A stretch of DNA of 64,000 bases from JADKIH01 sp964595205. GTDB taxonomy: Bacteria; Bacteroidota; Bacteroidia; AKYH767-A; 2013-40CM-41-45. Below the pieces are notes generated by a model. The model did not search any database. It worked only from the letters and a program-made list of their open reading frames with translations, and was not told where the DNA came from. How positions within the stretch are numbered: the first letter of the stretch is position 1; every line of letters starts with the position of its first letter. The position numbers and the translations under genes were made by a program. The DNA lies in the NCBI GenBank assembly GCA_964595205.1, contig CAZQOQ010000033.1:124001-188000 (forward strand), written 5' to 3'. Below, one piece after another: positions 42,728 through 51,898 of the stretch.

Positions 42728-43114
42728 ATGGCAATCATCCATACTATCGGAAGAAGAAAGACATCAGTAGCCCGTGTTTATCTTGAATTAGGTAATGGTG
42801 ACATCAAGGTAAATAACCGCGATTTCAAAGAATACTTTCCTACAGGCCCGCTGCAGTATATCGTAACACAGGCACAACAGGCGATAAACTCCAAAGAAAT
42901 TTATGACATCAAAATCAATGTCGATGGTGGAGGAATAACCGGGCAGGCTGAAGCAGCGCGACTTGGTATTGCAAGAGCGCTTGTGAAGGTGAACGAGGAG
43001 AATAAAACACTCTTAAGAAAAGAAGGTTTGTTAACCCGTGATCCGCGTATGGTTGAGCGTAAGAAGCCGGGACAGAAGAAGGCACGTAAGCGCTTCCAGT
43101 TCTCAAAACGTTAA
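42728..43114 (+). CDS. rpsI: 30S ribosomal protein S9
   Basis: A 128-residue S9 protein. IGRRKTSVARVYLELGNG at the N-terminus, GGGITGQAEAARLGIARAL in the middle, and the basic tail RKKPGQKKARKRFQFSKR that reaches the P-site tRNA. It is 5 bp after rplM, the usual partner. Confidence 0.98.
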   Translation: MAIIHTIGRRKTSVARVYLELGNGDIKVNNRDFKEYFPTGPLQYIVTQAQQAINSKEIYDIKINVDGGGITGQAEAARLGIARALVKVNEENKTLLRKEGLLTRDPRMVERKKPGQKKARKRFQFSKR

Positions 43115-43167
43115 TCGTATATTATTACAGCAATATTTAAAAAAATCTATTCGTCAATCCAACTTCA

Positions 43168-44028
43168 ATGTCAAGAGTATCATACCAGGAATTATTAGAT
43201 TCAGGCGCTCACTTCGGCCATTTGAAAAGCAAGTGGAATCCTCGCATGGCACCATATATTTTTATGGAAGCCCGCGGTATTCACATAATCGATCTCAACA
43301 AAACGGTTGCAAAGATCGAAGAAGCCGCTTCGGCCATGAAGCAGATAGCCAAGTCAGGCAAAAAAATATTATTCGTAGCCACAAAGAAGCAGGCGAAGGA
43401 TATTGTTGCCAATGCAGCAGAGCGAGTGAACATGCCTTATATCACTGAGCGTTGGCCTGGTGGAATGCTTACAAATTTTGCCACAGTTAGAAAGTCGGTT
43501 AAGAAAATGACTGGTTTCGAGAAGATGGCAACGGATGGAACATTCGAAAATATTTCAAAGAAAGAAAGACTCCAGATCACCCGGCAGAAAGCCAAGATGG
43601 AAAAATTCCTCGGAAGTATTTCTGACCTGTCCAGGCTTCCGGCAGCTTTGTTCATAGTTGATATCATGAAGGAGCATATTGCTGTTGCTGAAGCGCACAA
43701 GCTGAACATTCCGACTTTTGCCATCACCGATACCAATACAGATCCTACGCAGGTCGATTTTGCCATTCCGGCAAATGACGATGCAACAAAATCGATTTCA
43801 CTCATCATTGAAACGATGATTAAAGCAATCGAAGAGGGGCTTGCTGAACGTAAGGTAGATAAGGAAATAGAAAAGGAAAAAGAGGCTGAAGAAGCAGCGG
43901 AATTGGAAAAATCGAATGTTGAAGAAATTTCAATTTCAGAAGATGAGCCAATAAAAGAAGTCGTGGCAACAAAGGCCCGTCCACGAAGAGGAGCAACAGT
44001 TCCTAAAAAGAAAAACCAGGGTGAATAA
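43168..44028 (+). CDS. rpsB: 30S ribosomal protein S2
   Basis: A 286-residue S2 protein. LLDSGAHFGHLKSKWNPRM, RWPGGMLTNFATVRKSV and IPTFAITDTNTDP are signature stretches. After about residue 225 there is a charged Glu/Lys-rich tail ending RPRRGATVPKKKNQGE, longer than the E. coli protein and probably disordered. tsf follows after 25 bp. Confidence 0.98.
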   Translation: MSRVSYQELLDSGAHFGHLKSKWNPRMAPYIFMEARGIHIIDLNKTVAKIEEAASAMKQIAKSGKKILFVATKKQAKDIVANAAERVNMPYITERWPGGMLTNFATVRKSVKKMTGFEKMATDGTFENISKKERLQITRQKAKMEKFLGSISDLSRLPAALFIVDIMKEHIAVAEAHKLNIPTFAITDTNTDPTQVDFAIPANDDATKSISLIIETMIKAIEEGLAERKVDKEIEKEKEAEEAAELEKSNVEEISISEDEPIKEVVATKARPRRGATVPKKKNQGE

Positions 44029-44038
44029 AAATTAAATC

Positions 44039-44053
44039 AAGGAGAGTAATAAA
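44039..44053 (+). promoter_or_regulatory. Shine-Dalgarno-like site before tsf
   Basis: AAGGAGAG lies with its GGAG core 9 nt before the tsf ATG. Such a site is uncommon in this phylum and stands out in this window. Confidence 0.5.
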
Positions 44054-44890
44054 ATGACAACTGCAACAATTAGCGCAGCCGATGTAAATAAACTTCGCCA
44101 GCAAACCGGTTCAGGTATGATGGATTGCAAAAAGGCACTCATCGAAGCAAATGGTGATTTTGAAGCTGCAATAGATATTTTAAGAAAGAAAGGTCAGAAG
44201 ATAGCCGCAAACCGTCAGGATCGTGAAGCTAAAGAAGGCTATGTTTATGGCAAAACCAGTGAAGACGGAAAACACGGAGTGATCGTGGCAGTATGTTGCG
44301 AGACAGACTTCGTGGCGAAGAATCAGGATTTCATCAACTACGGCGAATCGATTCTCGATCTTGCCATGAAAAATAACCCAGCCACGATCGATGAATTAAA
44401 GGCTCTTAAGCTGGGTAACCAGACTGTAGCTGAGACCCTCGTGGATCAGATGGGAAAGATCGGTGAAAAGATCGATGTGGTAGATTATCAGAATGTGCAT
44501 ACTGATTTTGTAGTCGTATACAATCATCCGGGAAATAAACTTGCCTCAATGGTAGGTTTCAACCAGTCGGGCTCCGTCGTAAAAGACGCAAGCCGTGATG
44601 TGGCAATGCAGGTAGCAGCGATGGCTCCCGTGGCAATCGATAAGGATGATGTTGATCCGAAACTCCTCGAGCGTGAAATGGAAATTGCGAAGGAGCAGAT
44701 TCGTGCTGAGGGAAAACCGGAGAACATGATCGAAAAAATTGCCCAGGGTAAAATCAATAAATTTTATTCTGAATATACATTGCTCAATCAGCAATTCATT
44801 AAAGATGAAAAGAAAACCATTCGTCAGTATCTGGAGGGTATAGATAAAAACCTCAAAATTACCGCGATGAAAAGGGTAAAAATCGGATAA
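44054..44890 (+). CDS. tsf: Elongation factor Ts
   Basis: A 278-residue nucleotide-exchange factor for EF-Tu. The UBA-like N-terminus has VNKLRQQTGSGMMDCKKAL, and the core has CETDFVAKNQDF. PGNKLASMVGFN and the C-terminal NKFYSEYTLLNQQFIKD also fit. Full length; last gene before the strong terminator. Confidence 0.98.
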   Translation: MTTATISAADVNKLRQQTGSGMMDCKKALIEANGDFEAAIDILRKKGQKIAANRQDREAKEGYVYGKTSEDGKHGVIVAVCCETDFVAKNQDFINYGESILDLAMKNNPATIDELKALKLGNQTVAETLVDQMGKIGEKIDVVDYQNVHTDFVVVYNHPGNKLASMVGFNQSGSVVKDASRDVAMQVAAMAPVAIDKDDVDPKLLEREMEIAKEQIRAEGKPENMIEKIAQGKINKFYSEYTLLNQQFIKDEKKTIRQYLEGIDKNLKITAMKRVKIG

Positions 44891-44900
44891 GTTCATTATT

Positions 44901-44930
44901 AAAAGGGAGAGTTGATCTCCCTTTTTTTTT
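44901..44930 (+). terminator. Rho-independent terminator after tsf
   Basis: AAAAGGGAGA pairs with TCTCCCTTTT across the loop GTTGA, followed by a T run of about nine. A textbook intrinsic terminator, so pyrH-frr are probably transcribed from their own promoter. Confidence 0.92.
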
Positions 44931-45004
44931 GAAGTATGAATCCTGAAAAAGGGCAATTAGTTTTTTAGACAATTGATTTATATTTTCGTTGCAACTAATA
45001 AACT

Positions 45005-45715
45005 ATGAAATATAAGAGAGTGCTTCTTAAACTCAGCGGCGAATCCCTGATGGGAGAGAAAGAGTTTGGAATAGACCACAACCGTTTGAAACAATATGCT
45101 GAAGACATAAAGGCAGTGGTGAATGCCGGTGTTCAGCTTGCCATTGTGATTGGAGGGGGGAATATTTTTCGGGGAGTTGGTAACGATGCAGAAGATGTGA
45201 TCGACAGGGTTCAGGGAGATTATATGGGCATGCTTGCCACCGTGATCAACAGCATGGCGCTTCAATCAGCTCTCGAGAAAATCGGTGTTACGACAAGGTT
45301 ACAATCTGCCATCAAGATGGAACAAATCTGTGAACCATATATTAAAAGAAGAGCAGTTCGCCACCTTGAAAAAGGACGTGTGGTAATTTTCGGCGCAGGT
45401 ACCGGCAATCCATATTTTACGACAGATACTGCCGCTTCATTACGGGCAATTGAAATCGAAGCCAACGTTGTATTAAAAGGAACCCGTGTCGATGGTATAT
45501 ATTCCTCCGATCCGGAAATTGATAAGAATGCGGTAAAATATCACACCATTACTTTTGATGAAGTGTATGAGAAGGGCCTGAAGGTAATGGACCTGACTGC
45601 ATTTACTCTATGTAATGAAAACAAGGTTCCGATTATCGTATTTGATATGAATAAGGCGGGGAACTTTTTAAAAGTTCTTGACGGTGAATCAGTTGGAACC
45701 CTTGTTGAGTTTTAA
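45005..45715 (+). CDS. pyrH: UMP kinase
   Basis: A 236-residue cytoplasmic amino-acid-kinase-fold enzyme that makes UDP from UMP. RVLLKLSGESLMGEKEFGID, LAIVIGGGNIFRG, FGAGTGNPYFTTDTAASLRAIE and DGIYSSDPE are signature segments. It sits between the tsf terminator and frr, as in many bacteria. TATTTTCG at 44981-44988 is a weak -7 candidate. Confidence 0.98.
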   Translation: MKYKRVLLKLSGESLMGEKEFGIDHNRLKQYAEDIKAVVNAGVQLAIVIGGGNIFRGVGNDAEDVIDRVQGDYMGMLATVINSMALQSALEKIGVTTRLQSAIKMEQICEPYIKRRAVRHLEKGRVVIFGAGTGNPYFTTDTAASLRAIEIEANVVLKGTRVDGIYSSDPEIDKNAVKYHTITFDEVYEKGLKVMDLTAFTLCNENKVPIIVFDMNKAGNFLKVLDGESVGTLVEF

Positions 45716-45754
45716 AAAACATTATTTTCTGCGAAATCGATAACACCATTTCCA

Positions 45755-46312
45755 ATGATCGATCCTAAAAAAATTCTCAGCGATGCCCGTATGAACATGC
45801 AAAAGGCCGTTGAACACCTGGAATCTGAACTTTCAAAAATCAGGGCAGGAAGGGCGAATCCTGCAATGCTCGACAGCGTACATGTTGATTATTATGGAAC
45901 CCATACACCATTGAGCCAGGTGAGCAGCATAACTGTTCCCGATGCACGGACCATTGCCATTCAACCATGGGAAAAATCGATGCTGACACCAATAGAGAAA
46001 GCCATCCAGGCAGCAAACCTGGGGTTTAACCCTCAAAATGACGGAACTATCATCCGTATCAATATACCCGTTCTGACCGAAGAAAGGAGGAAAGAGCTGG
46101 TAAAGAAAACCAAGGCTGAAGTGGAACATGGAAAGGTGACAATACGTAATATTCGCCGCGATGCCAATGAGCACATAAAAAAAGATTCCAAGTCTGTTCC
46201 CGAGGATGTAGTTAAAGATCTGGAAGATCAGATTCAGAAACTGACCGACCAATTTATAGCTCTTATCGATAAACATTTGGACACAAAAGAGAAGGAAATA
46301 ATGACCATTTGA
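45755..46312 (+). CDS. frr: Ribosome recycling factor
   Basis: A 185-residue factor that, with EF-G, splits post-termination ribosomes. LSKIRAGRANPAMLDSVHVD, WEKSMLTPIEKAI, NDGTIIRINIPVLTEERRKE and VRNIRRDAN-like TIRNIRRDANEHIKK are all conserved. 39 bp behind pyrH. A small hairpin overlapping its stop (AAAGCC/GGCTTT, 46312-46336) lacks a good T-tract. Confidence 0.98.
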   Translation: MIDPKKILSDARMNMQKAVEHLESELSKIRAGRANPAMLDSVHVDYYGTHTPLSQVSSITVPDARTIAIQPWEKSMLTPIEKAIQAANLGFNPQNDGTIIRINIPVLTEERRKELVKKTKAEVEHGKVTIRNIRRDANEHIKKDSKSVPEDVVKDLEDQIQKLTDQFIALIDKHLDTKEKEIMTI

Positions 46313-46701
46313 AAGCCGACTTTCTGAGCAGGCTTTAATTGTTGATTTCGCTATTGAAAACCTTTAAAAACTTTTTTTGCTGATATTATTTTAATGGCTA
46401 CCTTCGGCTTGCTGGAAGCGGATTTCAGGGAACCAGAACTTTTAGTAAAGTTTCTCGTACTGAAATTAACAAATGTTCGCCACCAATATTACTCCCTTAC
46501 CCAAATAATATTGGTGTAGAAAATGAGTCACCGTAAATTTTCCGAAATATTAATAAATCGAATCCCCTCAAAAAATCCCTATATTCAATAAAAATACTAT
46601 CCCCTAACTTAATTTTCATACAAATAATCGGCAGATTATAACGATTTCATTGTATGATTAATCCTTTGAAAAAATAAATCCAATAATTAATTCATAAAAG
46701 C
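46313..46701. other. 389-bp intergenic region with a 10-bp inverted repeat
   Basis: CACCAATATT (46481-46490) and AATATTGGTG (46507-46516) form a perfect 10-bp inverted repeat with a 16-nt loop, 185 bp before the giant surface-protein gene. The rest is AT-rich with no gene seen. TCCTTTG at about 46660 lacks the TA of the -7 box. Confidence 0.6.
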
Positions 46702-49700
46702 ATGAAAAAAAGGCTGACAAATATTAAGAGTGTCCTGTTAATTCTGATGTTTTTAATTACGCTTGCAGTGAAGTCGAATGCTCAGACAAACACCTACAAT
46801 GCATACATTAAGAATGTTGTATTTCTGGATTGTAAAAATCTGGAATTTGAAATTTGGATTGAATGGACCGGAACGAATACGAATAAATTTCAATTTTATC
46901 AGGCCGGTATAAATTTCAATTATGCAGGTTTGGCGAATGGAGGAACGATGACCGGAGCTTTTGTGCCTGGATCAGCGGACGCATCTCTGGCGGCAAATCA
47001 GCAGGCGCCTAACTGGAATATCAATGCGACCAGTAAACAAATCAGGATGCTTGCCGCTATCGCAACTCCGGTTGGAAGCGCTGCAACTGCACCCGGCCCT
47101 CCCGGTTTCAGGTTAGGAAAATTTAAAATCACGAATACAGCTGATTTCCCTGCGGGTGCAACACCAAACTTCGTGTGGTCTTTCTCAACGGGTTCCTCTA
47201 CAACTACTCAAACTAAAGTGGCATTTTATTTAGGATCTGCCACTACTGGTAATGATATCACAGTACCTGCTCAGCATTTTGTCAGCGAGAATCCAGCCTT
47301 CAATCTCAATTGTGGTGCTCCTTGTAATGTCACTGCTGCAATCGATCAGAATACTCCGCCTGTATGTCTCAACGGCACTAATGGAAGTGTTCGTGTGACA
47401 TTATCAGGATCAGGAACCGCCGCAACAGGAACTTATACACTTGATGGTGTTTCCGGAATTGCATTTTCAACGAATCCATTCACTGTTTCCGGACTATCGG
47501 CGGGGCTACATACAATCACTGCTATAACGGCCACGCCTTGTACTTCAAATACTGCTCAATTTACTGTACTCGACGGCGCAAACCCTGATGATGGCAATGC
47601 CTGCACAAATGACGCCTGTAATTCCTCAACGGGAGTAAGCCATACACCTATATCAACAGATGACGGTGACGCGTGTACCACAGATGGCTGTAATACTGCA
47701 ACAGGTGCTATTACTCACTTACCTGTAAACACCGACGATGGAAATGCATGTACTACCGACGGATGTAATTCCATTACCGGCATTTCTCATGATCCTGTTA
47801 ACGTAGATGATGGCGACCAGTGTACGAACGACGTTTGCAACACCTCTACAGGTGCGGTCACTCACCCGCCGGTAAACGTGGATGATAATAATGTATGTAC
47901 GGTTGATGGCTGTAACTCTCCTACCGGAGTATTCCACACGCCGGTTAATACAGACGATAGTAATCCTTGTACAACGGATGGTTGTAATTCAATTTCTGGC
48001 ATATTCCATAATCCCGTTTCAGTGGACGATGGTAATGGCTGTACGACCGATGCCTGTAATACCACGTCCGGAACAATTACACACGACCCTGTAAATGTTG
48101 ATGACAGCAATCCATGTACGGTTGATGCCTGTAATACCAGCACAGGTACCATCACTCATGTACCGGTAAATACTGATGATGGTAATGCCTGTACAACTGA
48201 CGATTGTAATTCTATTTCTGGTATATTCCATACACCTGTTAACGTAGATGATGGTAATCCTTGTACCAACGATGCATGTAACACATCTACCGGTACAATT
48301 ACGCATCTTCCTGTTGCAGTAGACGATGGCAATGCATGTACAACTGATGCCTGCAATACCACCACCGGTAATATTACTCATGTGTCGGTAAATACTGATG
48401 ATGGTAATCCATGTACAACGGATGGATGTAATACTTCATCCGGAGTATTTCATACTCCTGTTTCTGTAACCGATGGCAATGCTTGTACAAATGATGCCTG
48501 TAACACAACAACAGGAACCATTACACATGATCCTGTTAACGTCGATGACGGAAATGCATGTACGGTTGACGCCTGTAATTCAACTACAGGAACAATCACA
48601 CATGTAGGACAATCGGCCGACGATGGTAACCCTTGTACTGTTGATGCCTGTAATTCAATAACCGGCGTTACTCATACTCCTGTTGTCACCGACGACGGTA
48701 ATGCCTGTACCACTGATGGTTGTTCAACAGTAACCGGCGTTTTCCATACACCAGTATCAACTGATGATGGGAACGTTTGTACAACTGATGGATGTAATTC
48801 AGTTTCAGGGGTGTTCCACACACCAGTAAGCACAAATGATAATAATGCCTGTACGATAGATGGTTGTGTTTCAACCACAGGTATTTTCCATACTCCGGTT
48901 GTTACTGACGATGGTAACCTTTGTACAGTCGATGGTTGTAATACAACTACCGGTGTCACTCACACTCCGGTGAATATCAACGACAACGATGCCTGTACAA
49001 CGGATGGCTGTAATTCACTCACAGGAATTTTCCATACTCCGATCCCAGGATGCGGTGTTTGTCAGAATCCTCCTACAGTAAATGCACATGGCCCATATAC
49101 GGGTTGTGGTGATGTATTATTAAATGGTACTGTTGGCGGAAGTGCAACAGGAGGTACATGGTCTTCTCCGACTGGTGGAACATTCCTACCTAACAACACT
49201 ACACTCAACGCAGTTTATCATCCGTCTGCAGCTGATCTGAACAACGGATCGGTCGTTCTTACTTTAACTTCAAATAACCCGCTTGGCGCTCCATGTACTG
49301 CTGAAATCAGTACTGCAACAATCACATTCGGTGCAATTAGCGACAATAACGGTTGTACAATTGATGCCTGCAATACGACTACTGGTACTGTTACGCATAC
49401 ACCGGTCGACATTAATGATAATGACAACTGTACGGCTGATGCATGTAATTCAACTACCGGTGTAATCACTCACATCTCAAAAATTATCGTTAATACATCT
49501 TCAACACCTGCAGGCTGTAATGCCAGCGACGGTTCTGCCGGCGCTTCAGGTTCAGGAGGAACTGACCCATATTCATATTCATGGTCGCCAGGCGGTGAAA
49601 CTACCAGTACAATTACCGGTCTCGCCGCTGGAACCTATGTGGTTACCGTAACAGATAATAATGGTTGCTCTGCAACTAAATCAGTTGTTGTGGCATCCGG

Positions 49701-51441
49701 AAGCGCTGCTTTCCCTCCGGGACCGATCTCCGGCCCAGCAGGTGCATGCCGTGGCCAGCGTGGTGTTGTATATTGTGTTGACCCGGTTCCCGGTGCAACC
49801 TCTTATATCTGGACATTACCTTCAGGTGCATCGGGCTCTTCGAATGGTCCATGTATTACAGTAAGATTTGGAAGTCACTATAGCGGTGGTAATATCTGCG
49901 TGAAGTTTGTTAGCCAGTGCGGTACTAGTCCGAAGACATGCTTAAATGTACCTCGTATTAAAAACAAACCTGCTAAACCGGGACCGATCTCAGGCCCGCT
50001 TACATTATGTCCAAATACTGACGGAACATATTCGATAAATCCTGTGGCAAATGCTACTAGCTATATCTGGTCTACCACTGGTGGATTAGTAATTACTTCT
50101 GGTCAGGGAACTACATCAATCGGTGTTCATTCACCGGCAGGTTTCGTAACCGGAACCATAAGCGTCAGAGCCTCTAACTGCAAAGGAAACAGCGACAAGA
50201 GAACGATTACCGTTAAAGGTGTTCCTGCAGTTCCACAATGGGATTATGATAAGCCGACTGACAACCAGACAACCAATGTTTGCGGTGGATCGACTCATAA
50301 ATATGAATTGCACTTCAAGTCAGGTGTCACCTGCTACTTATGGTCAGCACCTCCGGGCGCAGTCATTCATGATCAGAGTGGAAACTCAGGCAACCCTCTC
50401 CTGATTCCAACAGGAAATAACGACGACGTGACAATCACATTCCCTCAGGGATTTGTTGAAGGCGATGTAACTGTTTCTGCATGTAACCAGTGTGGTTCAA
50501 GCGGACTCGCTGTATTGCATGTTACAGCTGGTCCGGGCGTACCTGTGTGGTTTAATGCCGATCCTCAGGATAATCCTACAACCGGAGTTTGCGGAGGTTC
50601 GACAGAAGAATATGAAATCAAACTTGTTCCCGGCGCTACTTGTTATACATGGACGGCTCCACCGGGTGCAATCATCAACGACAGGGCCGGTCATACCGGT
50701 AATCCGCTCACAGTTGGACCGAATGTAAACGATGTTGACATTACATTCCCTCCTGGATTCGATATGGGTGACGTTACTGTTTCTGCATGTAATTCCTGCG
50801 GTACGAGTGCGGTAGCAACAATTACCGTTCATTCAGTTCCGGAACAACCACAATGGGATTATGACAATCCTTCCGACAATGCAACATTTGTTTGTGGTGG
50901 CAATACACGGAAATATGAAGTTCATTTTGATGCTGATGTAACTTGCTATAACTGGACTGCGCCTCCGGGAGCCGTGATCCACGGACCGAACGGCACATCT
51001 GGTAATCCATTGCATGTATCATCGAACCATGATGATGTTACCATCACATATCCGCAGGGATTTGTTTCAGGACAGGTTACTGTATCAGCATGTAACGCCT
51101 GTGGTTCAAGCCAGATCGCTACTCTCAATGTCAGCTGTACTACAAGTATGCGTGAGGCCGTTGATCGTGTTGTTGTATCTGACAGGATATCATCATTGAC
51201 GGCATTCCCGAATCCGACTTCAGGTATCGCCACAATTTCTTTCTATTCCGAAACTGTGGCTAAATATACAGTGAGGGTGATTGATATTGTAGGAAGAACA
51301 ATTTACCTGGATGCTGTTCCTGCGATTGAAGGATATAACATGAGAGAAATTAATCTCGAAAGTGTAAACAAAGGGCTTTATTTTGTGTCTGTTCAGACAG
51401 AAGGCAAAGAAGCTCAGACGATCAGAATCGTTGTAGAGTAA
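46702..51441 (+). CDS. Giant T9SS surface protein with 22 CTDC cysteine repeats
   Basis: A 1579-residue secreted protein with a signal peptide ending SNAQ. Residues about 28-200 are a cohesin/beta-sandwich-like domain and about 205-293 an Ig-like one. Residues 296-787 hold 20 tandem repeats of 24-25 residues on the pattern DDGNxCTxDxCNxxTGxxxHxPV, like the Dictyostelium CTDC repeat; two more (881-929) follow an Ig-like insert. A SprB-like repeat (about 930-1000, GLAAGTYVVTVTDNNGC) and five PKD-like domains (about 1003-1475) come next; the last three of these are close copies sharing PPGA(V/I)I and VTVSACN.CG. It ends in a T9SS type A sorting domain (AFPNPTSGIATISF, VIDIVGRTI, NKGLYFVSV). Likely a long, disulfide- and Ca-stabilised adhesin stalk. 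Confidence 0.93.
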   Translation: MKKRLTNIKSVLLILMFLITLAVKSNAQTNTYNAYIKNVVFLDCKNLEFEIWIEWTGTNTNKFQFYQAGINFNYAGLANGGTMTGAFVPGSADASLAANQQAPNWNINATSKQIRMLAAIATPVGSAATAPGPPGFRLGKFKITNTADFPAGATPNFVWSFSTGSSTTTQTKVAFYLGSATTGNDITVPAQHFVSENPAFNLNCGAPCNVTAAIDQNTPPVCLNGTNGSVRVTLSGSGTAATGTYTLDGVSGIAFSTNPFTVSGLSAGLHTITAITATPCTSNTAQFTVLDGANPDDGNACTNDACNSSTGVSHTPISTDDGDACTTDGCNTATGAITHLPVNTDDGNACTTDGCNSITGISHDPVNVDDGDQCTNDVCNTSTGAVTHPPVNVDDNNVCTVDGCNSPTGVFHTPVNTDDSNPCTTDGCNSISGIFHNPVSVDDGNGCTTDACNTTSGTITHDPVNVDDSNPCTVDACNTSTGTITHVPVNTDDGNACTTDDCNSISGIFHTPVNVDDGNPCTNDACNTSTGTITHLPVAVDDGNACTTDACNTTTGNITHVSVNTDDGNPCTTDGCNTSSGVFHTPVSVTDGNACTNDACNTTTGTITHDPVNVDDGNACTVDACNSTTGTITHVGQSADDGNPCTVDACNSITGVTHTPVVTDDGNACTTDGCSTVTGVFHTPVSTDDGNVCTTDGCNSVSGVFHTPVSTNDNNACTIDGCVSTTGIFHTPVVTDDGNLCTVDGCNTTTGVTHTPVNINDNDACTTDGCNSLTGIFHTPIPGCGVCQNPPTVNAHGPYTGCGDVLLNGTVGGSATGGTWSSPTGGTFLPNNTTLNAVYHPSAADLNNGSVVLTLTSNNPLGAPCTAEISTATITFGAISDNNGCTIDACNTTTGTVTHTPVDINDNDNCTADACNSTTGVITHISKIIVNTSSTPAGCNASDGSAGASGSGGTDPYSYSWSPGGETTSTITGLAAGTYVVTVTDNNGCSATKSVVVASGSAAFPPGPISGPAGACRGQRGVVYCVDPVPGATSYIWTLPSGASGSSNGPCITVRFGSHYSGGNICVKFVSQCGTSPKTCLNVPRIKNKPAKPGPISGPLTLCPNTDGTYSINPVANATSYIWSTTGGLVITSGQGTTSIGVHSPAGFVTGTISVRASNCKGNSDKRTITVKGVPAVPQWDYDKPTDNQTTNVCGGSTHKYELHFKSGVTCYLWSAPPGAVIHDQSGNSGNPLLIPTGNNDDVTITFPQGFVEGDVTVSACNQCGSSGLAVLHVTAGPGVPVWFNADPQDNPTTGVCGGSTEEYEIKLVPGATCYTWTAPPGAIINDRAGHTGNPLTVGPNVNDVDITFPPGFDMGDVTVSACNSCGTSAVATITVHSVPEQPQWDYDNPSDNATFVCGGNTRKYEVHFDADVTCYNWTAPPGAVIHGPNGTSGNPLHVSSNHDDVTITYPQGFVSGQVTVSACNACGSSQIATLNVSCTTSMREAVDRVVVSDRISSLTAFPNPTSGIATISFYSETVAKYTVRVIDIVGRTIYLDAVPAIEGYNMREINLESVNKGLYFVSVQTEGKEAQTIRIVVE
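47587..49062 (+). repeat. Twenty tandem 72/75-bp CTDC-encoding repeats
   Basis: Twenty in-frame units, each encoding one DDGN.CT.D.CN...G...H.PV module. Two unit lengths alternate irregularly: 24 residues (ending GVFHTPV-type) and 25 residues (GTITHxPV-type). Two further units occur at 49342-49488. The DNA copies differ at synonymous sites, so expansion is not very recent. Confidence 0.9.
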
Positions 51442-51459
51442 AAGAAATATAACATGAAT

Positions 51460-51490
51460 AAAGTCCCTTTCGAAAGAGAGGGACTTTTTT
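51460..51490 (+). terminator. Rho-independent terminator after the CTDC protein gene
   Basis: AAGTCCCTTTC and GAGAGGGACTT form a stem with a GAAA tetraloop, followed by T7. Strong intrinsic terminator 18 bp past the stop codon. Confidence 0.88.
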
Positions 51491-51898
51491 TATTTCTATA
51501 CATAGATAACAGGATCTGTAAAGTCTATTGCTTATCTTTTTTTGACTACTTAGATTCACACAGCGGGATATAAGTGAAATAGTATCAGCTATGAGTCTTT
51601 GATGTTTTATTTAAGCTTGTAAAAAAAATTACTACAGATCTTACAACTATTTCGGACTTTAAAACTGCATCGATTTTTATATTTTTTATTTCCCGTGCAG
51701 TAAATTCATTTTAAATCAATTTTAGAATTACAATTTTTTGAATAATGCCGGCTTCTGTCTCATTTTACATTGAAATATTTTATTCAAATGTAGTGCATTG
51801 GAATTTACTTCAAACAACTTTTTAAGTATGATGGCGTATTATTAAGACTTCATTTTCAGATAAGATATTATTTAACGATTCTGCTTAAGGAATAAAAT
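51491..51898. other. 408-bp AT-rich intergenic region
   Basis: Between a terminator and the next surface-protein gene. It is about 70% AT with several T/A runs. No open frame, inverted repeat or consensus promoter was found. Confidence 0.5.

Noticed and set aside
46312..46336. Hairpin AAAGCC/GGCTTT at the frr stop as a terminator
   Set aside because: The stem is only 6 bp with a 13-nt loop and no proper T-tract; too weak to list.
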